A stretch of 64,000 nucleotides of DNA from Desulfobacteraceae bacterium Eth-SRB1 (GCA_004193555.1 RPGP01000040.1:129127-193126); one strand, 5' to 3'. Positions 23,790-33,365 are shown, numbered from the stretch's first letter. Numbers and translations are program-made. Notes: generated by a model not told the origin, from the sequence alone.

Positions 23790-24701
23790 TCATACATATA
23801 AAATCGTTCTCAATTTTTCAGTTGCAGCAATTTTCTTTTTCGGTTTCATTTTTAAAATGTTTTGAATTTTCCATTTGATTGCAGGGAAGTTTTCAAGACC
23901 GGAAATGGGAAGCAAACTAAAATCAGGAATTCCCATCTTCACAGACAAAAGGAATTCACGTTCATTACTTGATAATTGCTTATGCAGAAGGCTTACCAAA
24001 TCCTGCCTTGTCTTTTCCAACTCTGCATAGCTGACATCCATTGACGTCATACCTTTGAATTCATTTTCAAACAATTGCCTGAAATCCATAAAATTGGGAG
24101 AAAGTAACTCTGACATCGGTCGATTGTGGCTGGCGAGGTATATGACAAAAGCCTGACGAATAGACTCATTTAGATTTCCGGTCTCAAATAGTAATTTAAT
24201 GTCAAACAAATCCCTGGGATGCTGACGGTCCAAAGCAGCGCATATTTTACCACCATAGAGATCCGCCAATGAAAGTATTCGGATTTTCATTTCCATCTTA
24301 AAAACTTCACTGGCTTTTTTGCATAGTGCTTTGTAAACTGGTGGATAACAACTTCCCCTCAATATTAGATTCGGTTCTATTTTGACAAGGCTGTTTTCAT
24401 TGCTGATTATTAATTTGTAGATATAATCAGTACGCTTCAATTTTATTTTTTGAATTTGGGTTTGAGGGAAAAACTTTATTATCTTGTCTGAAATCCTGCT
24501 TAGTGACACTGTGATATCGGTTAAAGTTTCATCTCTTGGTTTTATTGGAAGAAACGTTAAATCAATATCAACTGATAATCGGGGCATGTTAAAATGAAAA
24601 AAATTCAGAGCCGTACCGCCTTTTAAGGCAAAGGCTTCTTCCTGCCCCACGATTGGAAGGATAGTCAGCATTAATTTGACCTGGTCAAAATATTTCATCA
24701 T
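23790..24701 (-). CDS. AbiEii-type nucleotidyltransferase toxin
   Basis: 303 residues of the nucleotidyltransferase AbiEii/AbiGii family. FALKGGTALNFFHFNMPRLS and VDIDLTFLPI contain the GG(T/S) and DxD catalytic motifs; LADLYGGKICAALDRQHPRD, LFDIKLL is the family's conserved region III-IV. Toxins of this family act by transferring nucleotides (to tRNA in studied members) and give abortive phage infection. The partner antitoxin gene is immediately upstream with a two-base gap. Confidence 0.9.
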   Translation of the reverse strand: MMKYFDQVKLMLTILPIVGQEEAFALKGGTALNFFHFNMPRLSVDIDLTFLPIKPRDETLTDITVSLSRISDKIIKFFPQTQIQKIKLKRTDYIYKLIISNENSLVKIEPNLILRGSCYPPVYKALCKKASEVFKMEMKIRILSLADLYGGKICAALDRQHPRDLFDIKLLFETGNLNESIRQAFVIYLASHNRPMSELLSPNFMDFRQLFENEFKGMTSMDVSYAELEKTRQDLVSLLHKQLSSNEREFLLSVKMGIPDFSLLPISGLENFPAIKWKIQNILKMKPKKKIAATEKLRTILYV

Positions 24702-24703
24702 TT

Positions 24704-25498
24704 TTACGGAATATTTTTTATATCCAAATTATTTTTTTCATCAGGGACTGTTATCAGGTATTTTTTATTGAGAACCCCCTTAACGGCAACCCGCCGTTTA
24801 CCTTTTCCTAAATTAATCTTCATCATTTTCAGTTTGTGAAACCAGGGCATGTCGTATAGGTCGGCAAGATAGAGAAATAGCCGCTTTGCTTTTATGGAAT
24901 CGCATATTTCAAGAAGTAATTGTAAGTGTCCTGTTCGCAATGATAAAAGGCTTTCCATAAAATGCCCTGCCTCCTCAAAGGAATGGTAACTGGGAACCAA
25001 AGCACACATTTCAATCATGGCACGCTCCGGCGCAGCCCCTTTAATTGCATAACCGCCAATGTAATAATCAATTAGCCCGATATCCGGTTGTGATTGAAAA
25101 ATATTCAGGTTTTTAAAATTTAATTCATCTCCCCATGGATATTTCACGAACCACGTTGGTAACCGAACTTTTCCAGATGCAAACAGATAGATTATTACTA
25201 TTTGTCCCATTTGAATATTGTGTCCGAATCCGGATAATTCCAAGGCTGTTTTCCCACCTACATGCACGGGAAGGTTCAGTTGATTCTGAACAGCGTATAA
25301 TCCACCTCTCCAGTCTACAGAATCCCCATATTGAATATATGCACCGCTTCCTATTTTTGTGACCCAGGGTGATTTCTGATAATAGTCTATTAACTGCTGA
25401 TACCCGCCATGGTCACGAAACCACTTCAATGTAGCCACTGTTCCTTTGGGCCAATTGAGAAGAATGCGGTTTAATATATTTCTTTTTTTACAAGTCAT
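24704..25498 (-). CDS. AbiEi-type antitoxin (type IV)
   Basis: 264 residues from the ATG at 25498; an upstream TTG is possible. NRILLNWPKGTVATLKWFRD is the N-terminal winged-helix, followed by QQLIDYYQKSPWVTKIGSGA, GGLYAVQNQLNLPVHVGGKT and ALELSGFGHN, the strongly conserved body of AbiEi_3 antitoxins. It should repress the operon and counteract AbiEii. No palindromic operator is obvious upstream. Confidence 0.88.
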   Translation of the reverse strand: MTCKKRNILNRILLNWPKGTVATLKWFRDHGGYQQLIDYYQKSPWVTKIGSGAYIQYGDSVDWRGGLYAVQNQLNLPVHVGGKTALELSGFGHNIQMGQIVIIYLFASGKVRLPTWFVKYPWGDELNFKNLNIFQSQPDIGLIDYYIGGYAIKGAAPERAMIEMCALVPSYHSFEEAGHFMESLLSLRTGHLQLLLEICDSIKAKRLFLYLADLYDMPWFHKLKMMKINLGKGKRRVAVKGVLNKKYLITVPDEKNNLDIKNIP

Positions 25499-25615
25499 AC
25501 TTGTGGTTATAGGATGCAATTAAACCAAAAGCAAGAAAGAAGTTTAAAAATACTACAATTTAACAAATTCAACCCCTCCAACCTCAACCCTCCAACCGGT
25601 GTATCCTATTTATTC

Positions 25616-25745
25616 CTCGCGCAAAGCCGCAAAGTTTTAACTGCAACTACACATTAAATAACAGAATTTTATAGGTTTTTTACACGCAGCGATTTAATAT
25701 TTTATTTTTTATGTCCTTCTCAGCGCCTTAGCGCCTTTGCGCGAG
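25616..25745. repeat. Element with CTCGCGCAAAG inverted ends
   Basis: 130 bases bounded by an 11-base perfect inverted repeat (25616-25626 and 25735-25745), each continued by GCGCAAAG/GCGCC-like 8-mers. The right end provides the last codons of the deacetylase gene (SRKGAKALRRT). The same 8-mers head the 'ccttctttttccctg' arrays. Confidence 0.7.
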
Positions 25746-26605
25746 ACAATAAATTTTTTAGCCAAATTCTTAATATTCTGCCAGACCAACTCTTTCATCC
25801 ATTCCAGCGAATTATCCGTCCATCTCTGCGGATGCGTATTAATCATAACCTTATCCGGCAACACCCCCCTCTCCGCCGCCTCAATAATCTCCCACGTATA
25901 TCGAAACCTTAAATCCTTGAACTCTTTCTTTTTCCTTCCATCCGTTCCCGCCAGAAAACCCATCCTATTCATCCCCGGCAAGAAACTTGCATCCCCTTGT
26001 TTTCTCCTCTGCCCTCCGACTTTATCTCTCACCGAGACGCTATCCCCATCCCATCTCCTCCCTGTATCCGTCAAATAAAACACCTCATCAAAATCCAAGT
26101 CAAAATAAGGCTCGGCAATAATCCCATAATCCCGATAATCATACCTCTTCCACAAATCCCGATTGTCCCATTTTGAAAGCGGACTCCCATGCATACAAAT
26201 AGTCTTCACCGGATACAACTTCCTGAATTTCTCTAAATCTAATTCAAAATTCATAATTGATAATTCATAATTGCCTCGACAGAGGCTAAGGTTCTCATAA
26301 TGATAACCAATCTCATGCCCCATCTCCACTATCTGTCTAATAACATCCTCATCATAACTCTCTTTGACAATTCGAAAATAATAACTGGCTCTTATCCCAA
26401 CTTCTTTCTCGATTTTTGCAATAACAAGCGCATTCTCCGGTTTCCGATCCACATCATGCCTAAGAATCACCAGTGGATGTCTCATACTGTGTAATCCGTC
26501 TGGCGCCCCCAGCATATAATTTTTAAAGGTAACAAAAAAATACCCTTGTTGCTGAAACATTTTTACAAGAATCTTATATTGTTTTAGTATAAAATCTCTT
26601 TTCAT
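25709..26605 (-). CDS. Polysaccharide deacetylase-like protein
   Basis: 298 residues from the ATG at 26605 (longer starts exist up to 26665). VILRHDVDRKPENALVIAKI carries the HDVD metal-binding motif of carbohydrate esterase family 4-like proteins; IVEMGHEIGYHYENL the second (H..H) motif; KTICMHGSPLSKWDN and VMINTHPQRWTDNSLEW complete the set. Proteins of this type are common in glycan loci. Three parts look acquired: NYELSIMNFELD (AT-rich repeat), a basic low-complexity loop VGGQRRKQGDASFLPGMN..GTDGRKKK, and the C-terminus from the CTCGCGCAAAG element. The catalytic core seems complete. Confidence 0.8.
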   Translation of the reverse strand: MKRDFILKQYKILVKMFQQQGYFFVTFKNYMLGAPDGLHSMRHPLVILRHDVDRKPENALVIAKIEKEVGIRASYYFRIVKESYDEDVIRQIVEMGHEIGYHYENLSLCRGNYELSIMNFELDLEKFRKLYPVKTICMHGSPLSKWDNRDLWKRYDYRDYGIIAEPYFDLDFDEVFYLTDTGRRWDGDSVSVRDKVGGQRRKQGDASFLPGMNRMGFLAGTDGRKKKEFKDLRFRYTWEIIEAAERGVLPDKVMINTHPQRWTDNSLEWMKELVWQNIKNLAKKFIVSRKGAKALRRT

Positions 26606-26680
26606 TTTTTCATACAAATAGCATATTTCAGGAAATAGATATCTCGCCCAAAAAAACATCTCCAACGAAAAATATGTTTA

Positions 26681-27287
26681 TTATTTTTTGCCCATTAGTT
26701 TTAGAATTAGATAGACAATCGAAACTAGCGAGACAAGTAAGTCTTTTCTGTGGAGTTCAGCATAGATAACCTTTTCTGCCAAAATGGATTCTTTCCATTT
26801 GGCATAGGACATGTTCCAAGCAGGGAAAGTGCGCTTATAGCGGAATAAACAATTAGCAAAATCTTGATAAATTTTTACATACTTTACTGAACCACTCTCA
26901 TCGTTTCTCGGATTAACCGGACCATTTTTTATGCCAACCATGTCCTTATATGCTATTAAAGGAAGGTTTACGCCACAATAAGGAGTGATACCTATCCAAG
27001 ACCAAGCTCTAGGATTAATTTCAATTAATTTAAATTCTTTTGTTCGACCATCCTGTTTATATTCAAATTCAGCAATTCCTGAATAGTTAAGTTCTTTGAC
27101 TATTCTGAAAGTGTTTTCAATTAGATCATTCGGGACCTTATAATTTTCCCCGACAATGCAATCCCCATATTCGGCAGGATAACCTCTAACCTTTCTTCCG
27201 GTAAAAAAGCCAAGCACTTCGCTTCTTCTATTTGCATAAATTCCTATTGTAAACATCCTATCGGACAAACCCCTCTGTGCCAATATA
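26681..27287 (-). pseudogene. ATP-grasp ligase, C-terminal half
   Basis: Continuous frame with FTIGIYANRRSEVLGFFTGRK in part, ENTFRIVKELNYSGIAEFEY, and KLIEINPRAWSWIGITPYCG, which holds the E-x-N metal/ATP-binding motif of the ATP-grasp fold. It is the direct continuation of 28669-29331, from which it is separated by the insertion 27288-28697. A short fusion start (MGSVSLILAQ) is supplied by sequence at the insertion edge. The frame is clean through its end at KLMGKK. Confidence 0.8.
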
Positions 27288-27404
27288 AGTGAGACACTTC
27301 CCAACCTATAATTTAGTGTATATTATAGAGGGCGGGAAGGAGAAATAAAATGTTAAAGAATGCATCAATAGCAACCCATGTTAGCAAAGCAACAACATAT
27401 TTAG

Positions 27405-27666
27405 GCCCCTCATTTCTTCGCGATAGGGCTTTTAATGTCACTTATATCTCCGGCCGGTGAAATTGGATAAAGTCCTTCTCGACCTTCTTTCGCGCCAATT
27501 TGACCATGTTCACTTACAGATTCCGCTTCCTTGAGAATACGAAGTTTATGCTCTGCGTGAATTTTCGACGAACTGCCTTTTCTCTCGCCACTTCACATCG
27601 CACGGATTCAATACCTTGAACTGTTGCTTTACTAACATGGGTTGCTATTGATGCACTCTTTAACAT
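27405..27666 (-). pseudogene. IS3 orfA remnant, inverted
   Basis: From the ATG at 27666: MLKSASIATHVSKATVQGIE, then SVRCEVAREKAVRRKFTQ; after a frameshift, HAEHKLRILKEAESVSEHGQ and IGAKEGREGLYPISP. That is the IS3-type OrfA ('RRKF.AEHKLRILKEA...HGQIGALLRREGLYSS'). It faces away from the orfB fragment, as a result of the fold-back. Confidence 0.7.
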
Positions 27667-28265
27667 TTTATTCTCTCCCTTGCTCTATAATATACATAGT
27701 ATAGGTTGGAAGTGTGTCTCTCTCTCACTATATTAGTTTGTCCAGATAGGATGTTTTACAATAAGTTACATACCAATAGAAGAGAGCGGCACCGGAAGGT
27801 TAGGTATCTGCGAATAAGGAGGTTGCATTGCCTGTCGAGAATTTGAATGATCTGAGGTGAAGCACTTTCAGAATAGTCAAAGAACTTAACTATTCAGGTG
27901 AATTTGAATACTCGAGCAAGTGATGGTCGAACAAAATTTAGAGTGGGAATTTAATTGATACCAGAGCTTGGTCTTGGATAGGTATCTCCTCCTTTATTGT
28001 GTAAACCTTCCTTTATGGCATATAAGGGACATATGAAGATTTATAAAAATGGTGATTAATCCAAAGGAAACGATGGAGTGGTTCAGTAGAAGTAAAAAAT
28101 TTATCAAGATTTTGCTATTGTTTTACATTCTACTACGCTTCATTTTAAGAAAGATAATGTCTAACCAAATGGAAAAGTCATTTTGGCAGAAAAGGTTATG
28201 CTAGACTCCACAGAAAAGACGCACTTGTCTCACAGTTTCGATTGTCTATCAATTCCAAAACTGGG
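27626..28265 (+). repeat. Degenerate inverted copy of 26690-27393
   Basis: On the plus strand this stretch repeats, with many substitutions and indels, the minus-strand sequence of the IS left end and the ATP-grasp C-terminal half: for example 'ttcagaatagtcaaagaact' (27869), 'agcttggtcttggataggta' (27965) and 'attttggcagaaaaggttat' (28180) all recur inverted in 26760-27125. The copy ends at the last codons of the host gene. No frame stays open. Confidence 0.9.
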
Positions 28266-28270
28266 CACCG

Positions 28271-28672
28271 GTGGCATTGTTATTGGCTGATTTAGGGATT
28301 ACCAAAAGTCATTCAAGACCCTACGTCAGCAATGACAACCCTTATTCAGAATCGCAGTTCAAGACCATGAAATATCGGCCTGAGTTTCCAGAGCGGTTTG
28401 GCGCTATTGAAGATGCCAGATTCTTTTGTCATGGCTTCTTCCTTTGGTACAATACAGGACACTACCATTCAGGTATTGGTTTTGTCACACCGGAAGATGT
28501 ACATTATGGACGGGCTGAACAAATTATCAAAGAGCGTGAAAAGGTATTGAAAATAGCCTTTGAAAAACATCCAAACCGGTTCAAGGGAAAGGTTCCAAAA
28601 CCGATGGCATTACCAAAGGCAGCCTGGATTAATAAACCATCACCGAATGAAAGTGATTCGGTGATACACTAA
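28271..28672 (+). pseudogene. IS3 orfB (integrase core), C-terminal part
   Basis: About 134 codons: LADLGITKSHSRPYVSNDNP, YSESQFKTMKYRPEFPERFG, FFLWYNTGHYHSGIGFVTPE and a tail KPMALPKAAWINKP. This is the second half of an IS3-family rve domain, including the region around the last catalytic acidic residue (the E in SESQFKT). The first half with DDE residues one and two is missing. Confidence 0.88.
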
Positions 28673-29331
28673 ATTACTGATGGAGGTGTCTCATTTTCAT
28701 TGACACATTCCGAACCTTCAACAAATTCTTGAAAAATATATGTGTTTTTGAGTTCTTCATTTTTTAGGATGAATCTATTAAGCTCTGTTTGTTGATGAAT
28801 GACAACAAGTCGCAAATCGCTTTTTGCAACTTTTTTCAGCATCAAATTCCTTTTTTTATTTCCAGAAAGCGCTCTAAATTTTGGCTTTGCTATTACAGGA
28901 TAATCTATGATTTCATTGGCATTTTCCCAAGACCACGTTCTAGGAGTTAAGAAGTTCTTTTCCTTTCCAAGTTCGTAAAATTTATCTTTATTAATTATTA
29001 TATCCATTGCTTTAAAATCAGCAACACAAGGGAAAGAAACTGATTCAAAGGTTTCCTTATGTTTTGAAATTGCATCAGCCCATTCATCATTTGTCGGGAA
29101 TAAGACAGGTTTGATACTACTCTTTCCGCAATAATCATAAAGGAATGAGACAAATTGAGTTTCGTTCGTAAGGGGATCAGGACATTTCACGTATTTCGCA
29201 AACCGTGAGAACGATCCGATACCCCTTATCGAATCCATTGCCACACAATTTATACCCTTCAATGACAATTCCTGTATAATACTTAAGCCATTATAACTAC
29301 AGTTAAAAACTATTGCAGAATTTATGAACAT
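28669..29331 (-). pseudogene. ATP-grasp ligase, N-terminal half
   Basis: MFINSAIVFNCSYNGLSIIQ opens a pre-ATP-grasp domain; KDKFYELGKEKNFLTPRTWS and IIDYPVIAKPKFRALSGNKK carry the ATP-binding lysine region, and YIFQEFVEGSECV the hinge. It runs into the IS3 element after NENE. Without the insertion, 28698 onwards would join 27287 to make a protein of about 400 residues similar to the intact neighbour at 29941-31116. Confidence 0.82.
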
Positions 29332-29453
29332 ATCTTAAAGAATCTTATGCATGATAAATTTCTTTGGTAAACACAGTATAAGCGCAAAGTAATTTAGGAT
29401 AACCAAAGTGATAAGCAAAAGAACAAATAAATTCGTTGGATTGAATTAATTTG

Positions 29454-29954
29454 CTATTTCCTTTTCCCAATGACTTTTGCAGGGATACCTCCAACAATTG
29501 TATTGGAAGAAACATTTTTAGTGACAACAGCTCCAGCAGCTACTATAGCACCTTCTTTAATCATAACGTTTTTTAGTATTGTCACATTTGCACCAATCCA
29601 AACATCATTTTCAATCACTATTTTTTCTATTGAGTGCGGTTGTGAGTTCATTGGAATGCCAAGTTTCATGCCATGATCTCTACCCCAGAAGATTGTTTGG
29701 GGGCCAATCATAACATTATCGCCTATTCTGATATCACCCAATAAATGACAACCAGCATTTAAGTAAAAGTTTTCCCCGATAAGAACTTTAGGCTTTCCTG
29801 ATATCCTACAGCGGTCCTCGATTTGGGCTTGTCCTAAAAATTTTGTATTTTTAATGTAGCAACTGCTTCCTATCGAAACTTTTTTTATTATGAAGATTGA
29901 TAAACGATAAAAAAGCATGTAGATAGGAACAATAAAGGATTTAAGAATTGGCAT
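29454..29954 (-). CDS. Hexapeptide-repeat acyltransferase
   Basis: 166 residues of the WbbJ/LacA-like O-acetyltransferase family. After one N-terminal membrane-like helix (IVPIYMLFYRLSIFIIK) come hexapeptide turns forming a left-handed beta-helix (IGDNVMIGPQTIFWGRDHGM, VIENDVWIGANVTILKNVMI, EGAIVAAGAVVTKNVSSN) and the terminal IVGGIPAKVIG. The WGRDH is the likely acetyl-CoA/catalytic His loop. It probably acetylates a sugar of the repeat unit. It overlaps the ATP-grasp gene upstream by 14 bases. Confidence 0.85.
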   Translation of the reverse strand: MPILKSFIVPIYMLFYRLSIFIIKKVSIGSSCYIKNTKFLGQAQIEDRCRISGKPKVLIGENFYLNAGCHLLGDIRIGDNVMIGPQTIFWGRDHGMKLGIPMNSQPHSIEKIVIENDVWIGANVTILKNVMIKEGAIVAAGAVVTKNVSSNTIVGGIPAKVIGKRK

Positions 29955-31116
29955 TTTTATTCCTGATGCGATATCTTTTATATTTTTTTATAATACCAAT
30001 AAAACCATAAAAAAAGGGTAATAAATCTTTCTTGTCCCACAATGCAAATATTCTCTTATCACCTTTAAACAGATTGTACTTGAAAAATTTGAAATAATGT
30101 TTCCGCCGGAAAAGATTTATTAATTCATGATTAAGGTAAATAAAGTGGATTTTTTTATTTTGCTCTTGTTTAAAATCTGGGATTTTCCGACCTACTGCTT
30201 GAAGATATTGAATATAATTTAATGGTACACCAGATAATGCACCAACACGATGCCACATCATCGGTCTTAAATTAATCTCCATTAATTTAAATAGTCCATC
30301 ACGACTGTCGAATTTAAATTCTGGTTCATTAATACCCCATAAATCCATGCCATGAAGTAATTTTTGTCCTTGTTCTAATACAATATTGGGTGCTTGGTTA
30401 GACGCGCTGGCAAACACACCATAATCATCAGGGAATTGAGACAACTTTTTACCTATCCACTCACCTAATATTTCCCCTTCCTTTGATCTATAACCTGTAT
30501 AGGCATATATATTTGAGCCATCACCTGGTATTACCTCAGATGCGATAAAGCTAACCCCACCCTCAATATATGTAGAAAGATTTGATATATTACTCTCGAC
30601 ATCTTTTTCATTCTGCAATAACAAATTCCTAAAGACATTAGTACATAGATTATCTCTTTTGGTGGGCTTTATTAATATTGGGAAACTCAGGACATTTAAT
30701 CTATTTAAATCTTGAACTTTGTTAATCAAAATTACATTTGGGCATGGTATTCCTAATTTACGACAGAGTTTATGCTGTACCATTTTATCCTGGTATTCAA
30801 TTGCATTGTCAGGATTAAATCCCACAGAACAAAAGTCTTGAATTTTAGGAAAAATACGGCACAAATATTCAACATATATATCCTGATTCGGATAGAGAAT
30901 TAGTGTGTCGTAAGTTGCAGAAAGTTCTTTCAAGACAGAAAAAATAGATTCGGCACTGTGTCCAATTCTTATGAATTTTCTAATCTTTTTGCTATAGGCC
31001 GAAACATCCTTATCAGCATCCATAACAATAATTTCAGGAACACCATTTTCTGATAACTCCTGGATAATTGAGTAACCGTTAACGTATGATCCTAATATAA
31101 TGTTGGCATATTTCAT
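29941..31116 (-). CDS. ATP-grasp ligase (carboxylate-amine)
   Basis: 391 residues. A Rossmann-like pre-domain (IILGSYVNGYSIIQELSENG), central lid (KMVQHKLCRKLGIPCPNVIL; FPILIKPTKRDN with the ATP lysine), and C-terminal catalytic strands (FKLMEINLRPMMWHRVGAL) with the E-x-N motif. Such enzymes form amide or similar bonds from a carboxylate through an acyl phosphate. In a glycan cluster a likely job is to attach an amino acid or amine to a sugar carboxyl group. It is homologous to the broken gene at 26681-29331. The substrate cannot be read from the sequence. Confidence 0.82.
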   Translation of the reverse strand: MKYANIILGSYVNGYSIIQELSENGVPEIIVMDADKDVSAYSKKIRKFIRIGHSAESIFSVLKELSATYDTLILYPNQDIYVEYLCRIFPKIQDFCSVGFNPDNAIEYQDKMVQHKLCRKLGIPCPNVILINKVQDLNRLNVLSFPILIKPTKRDNLCTNVFRNLLLQNEKDVESNISNLSTYIEGGVSFIASEVIPGDGSNIYAYTGYRSKEGEILGEWIGKKLSQFPDDYGVFASASNQAPNIVLEQGQKLLHGMDLWGINEPEFKFDSRDGLFKLMEINLRPMMWHRVGALSGVPLNYIQYLQAVGRKIPDFKQEQNKKIHFIYLNHELINLFRRKHYFKFFKYNLFKGDKRIFALWDKKDLLPFFYGFIGIIKKYKRYRIRNKNANS

Positions 31117-31140
31117 ACTGCAGTTTTTATGTTTTTCTGC

Positions 31141-32268
31141 TTAGAACTTTTTTAGGGCACCGTCTTTTAATAACCCTGCTACTGAAGGTACTTTTCTTTC
31201 CTTAATAACGTAGAAGAAGGAAATGTTCATAAACTTTATAAGTTTGTCAAAAATATTAGCAGATTTCTCTACGGAAGTGTACAAAGACGAGGGGAGCTTA
31301 TAAAAAAGTGATAACAGTCGATACCAACTCTTCATTATCAGCTTTTCAAATCCTTTTAACTCAACCACTACCGGTTGCCGCTTTTTTTGTTTTACAAAAT
31401 ATTCTTTGAATTGTCCCTCTTTTAAGATAACTATCATAGAAACTCTACAGGAATATTTCCATATTTTTTTTGTCAAAGAAAATACAGGATGATATTCTTT
31501 TGTTGTTTTTACTCCTGACGGTATCGGGTCGGGATAAACCATTTTGGATCTTGGCACCATATAAAAATCGGGGAACAAAAAGTTTCCCAGACTAAAAAAA
31601 GCATATTTACCACTATGCTTTATTCTGCCCTGCATGCGGTGAGAATGAGCGCCAATAATTGAGTGAACCTTAGGGTGCTCAAGTAATTGCTTTGCTATTT
31701 TAATATTACCCTTAGGTGGAAACCAGACATTTTCCTTTCCCCAATGAAGGTATAATATAGCCTGTTTACCATCCGGAATTCTTTCAAGATCCTCAATTAC
31801 CTTTTCATAAGAAAAGGGGTTGATACCATATTCTTCGGCTGTTGCGATCTGAATCTTTCTGAGATATGGTTTGTTATTATCGCAATAAGCCATTAAGTAC
31901 AAGTCATCTGTGAGTTGAAGCGCTTTTTCAGCCTGTTGAATATTACTACCTGCACCTGCACATTTAATGTTGTTTTCCGTAAGCAACCTCATGGCATCTT
32001 TAAATCCAGGTTTCCCTTTATCCTGCATATGATTGTTGGCCATGCTTACAATATCTACTTTGTTATTTATGAGAAAGGAAATTCCCTTTTCTGGAGAATA
32101 TACTGTAGACTTATCAAGTATAATGGGGTTGTCGCTTGTTGCCTGTTCGAGGTTACAAATACGTTGGTCGGCATTAATAAAAGAATCTATATCAATACGT
32201 ATTTCTGAATTGCTTTTTTCAAGTAATTGACCTCCTGTGAAAAGGTCTCCTGTAAATAGAATTTTCAT
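31141..32268 (-). CDS. CapA-like metallophosphatase-fold protein
   Basis: 375 residues of the PGA_cap/CapA family: MKILFTGDLFTGGQLLEKSN, ICNLEQATSDN, VDIVSMANNHMQDKG, YLHWGKENVWFPP and IIGAHSHRMQGRI, all metal-ligand motifs of the fold; FFSLGNFLFPDF follows as usual. CapA proteins take part in poly-gamma-glutamate synthesis or attachment in Bacillus, and relatives occur in many polysaccharide clusters with ATP-grasp genes, as here. The last 90 residues are less conserved. It overlaps the next glycosyltransferase gene by four bases. Confidence 0.85.
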   Translation of the reverse strand: MKILFTGDLFTGGQLLEKSNSEIRIDIDSFINADQRICNLEQATSDNPIILDKSTVYSPEKGISFLINNKVDIVSMANNHMQDKGKPGFKDAMRLLTENNIKCAGAGSNIQQAEKALQLTDDLYLMAYCDNNKPYLRKIQIATAEEYGINPFSYEKVIEDLERIPDGKQAILYLHWGKENVWFPPKGNIKIAKQLLEHPKVHSIIGAHSHRMQGRIKHSGKYAFFSLGNFLFPDFYMVPRSKMVYPDPIPSGVKTTKEYHPVFSLTKKIWKYSCRVSMIVILKEGQFKEYFVKQKKRQPVVVELKGFEKLIMKSWYRLLSLFYKLPSSLYTSVEKSANIFDKLIKFMNISFFYVIKERKVPSVAGLLKDGALKKF

Positions 32269-33365
32269 TTAAGAAGAACGCTATAATACAATGTTAAATA
32301 TGAATTTGTTATATTACTCCAGTCATAACTATCAAAAGAGAAAGTTAATGACTTCTCTGATAAATAATTATAGTACTTATGATCAACAGTCAACTTCTTC
32401 ATTTGCTCAAAAAGTGAGTTATAATTATTAGTTTCAAAAAAAGAAATAAAACCATCTGCCATTATTTTAAACTGCTCTAAATCCGAAGCAATAACTACTC
32501 CATTTCTACTTAAAGCTTCCAATAATACCAAACCAAAAGATTCTTTCTCGCTGGGAATAACAACACAAAATGCATTATTATATAATTTCAATAATTCATA
32601 TCCAGTCTTATTGCCACAGAATTGAATTGCTCCACTATCTCCACTCATTATTTTCAATTTTTTTAAATAGTTTTGTGTGTTAACAGGACTGCCGACTATC
32701 TTCAATATTGTGCAAGGGTATGATTTTAAATATTTTAAAAAAGCAGAAATTAAGGTTTCAAGTCCTTTTCCATTTATAATTCTTCCTACAAAAAGAAAGT
32801 ATTTTTCATTTTCTTTTTCTACTAACTTTTCACTAATTTTAATCCCGTTCGGGATAACCTCAACTTCTCGATTATAGATTTTTTCAGTTAGTTCCTTTTG
32901 AGAAAGCGACACAGTTATAATTTTATCTAACGCCCATCTGGTTAAAAGAATAAGAAACTTCACTGCAAAAGTATCAATAACGTTCCATTTTCCATAATGT
33001 TTATGTGCTGATAATATTCCATGTACATGTAACACAGTTTTTTTTCCAAACATTTTTGGAATAACAGAAAGAAAACCAGATACGTGAGAGTGAAATACAA
33101 TAACATCAAAATCACCGAATGTAGCTTGAATGGTTGATAATAGGACATGAGTAATAGTATCAAGACGTTTCGTCTTTATTCCACGAACATTTCTTACTTT
33201 TACTCCTTTATATACGCATCTTTTTTTCTGCGTGTAATAATATCTCCCAAAAACAGTAACTTTATGGCCAAGGGATACCATAATTGGAGCAGTTTCCTGT
33301 ACCACCGTTTGCACCCCGCCATATTTAGCAGGGAGTCCTTTACTTCCTATTATTGCAATTTTCAT
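32265..33365 (-). CDS. Glycosyltransferase family 4
   Basis: 366 residues with a GT-B fold: MKIAIIGSKGLPAKYGGVQT (the GGVQ donor/acceptor loop of GT4), VIPNGI, FVGRIINGKGLETLISAFLK, and VVIPSEKESFGLVLLEALSR, the E-x7-E motif. The opening is that of the WbdH/WcaL-like rhamnosyl/ glucosyl transferases. Donor and linkage cannot be stated. Coupled by four-base overlaps to both neighbours. Confidence 0.88.
   Translation of the reverse strand: MKIAIIGSKGLPAKYGGVQTVVQETAPIMVSLGHKVTVFGRYYYTQKKRCVYKGVKVRNVRGIKTKRLDTITHVLLSTIQATFGDFDVIVFHSHVSGFLSVIPKMFGKKTVLHVHGILSAHKHYGKWNVIDTFAVKFLILLTRWALDKIITVSLSQKELTEKIYNREVEVIPNGIKISEKLVEKENEKYFLFVGRIINGKGLETLISAFLKYLKSYPCTILKIVGSPVNTQNYLKKLKIMSGDSGAIQFCGNKTGYELLKLYNNAFCVVIPSEKESFGLVLLEALSRNGVVIASDLEQFKIMADGFISFFETNNYNSLFEQMKKLTVDHKYYNYLSEKSLTFSFDSYDWSNITNSYLTLYYSVLLK

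Larger units (their letters stand above)
27288..28697 (+). mobile_element. IS3-type element, rearranged
   Basis: Inserted into the ATP-grasp gene. Both borders show GAGACAC(T/C)TCC followed, about 18 bases in, by AATTTAGTGTAT, in inverted orientation, so these are its terminal repeats. On the plus strand it has an orfA start (ATG 27350, AAGGAG before it) and, at 28271-28672, the C-terminal integrase part of orfB. Between these the element folds back at about 27393: an inverted orfA piece, an inverted left end and an inverted copy of the host gene follow. The N-terminal part of orfB is gone. Confidence 0.75.
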
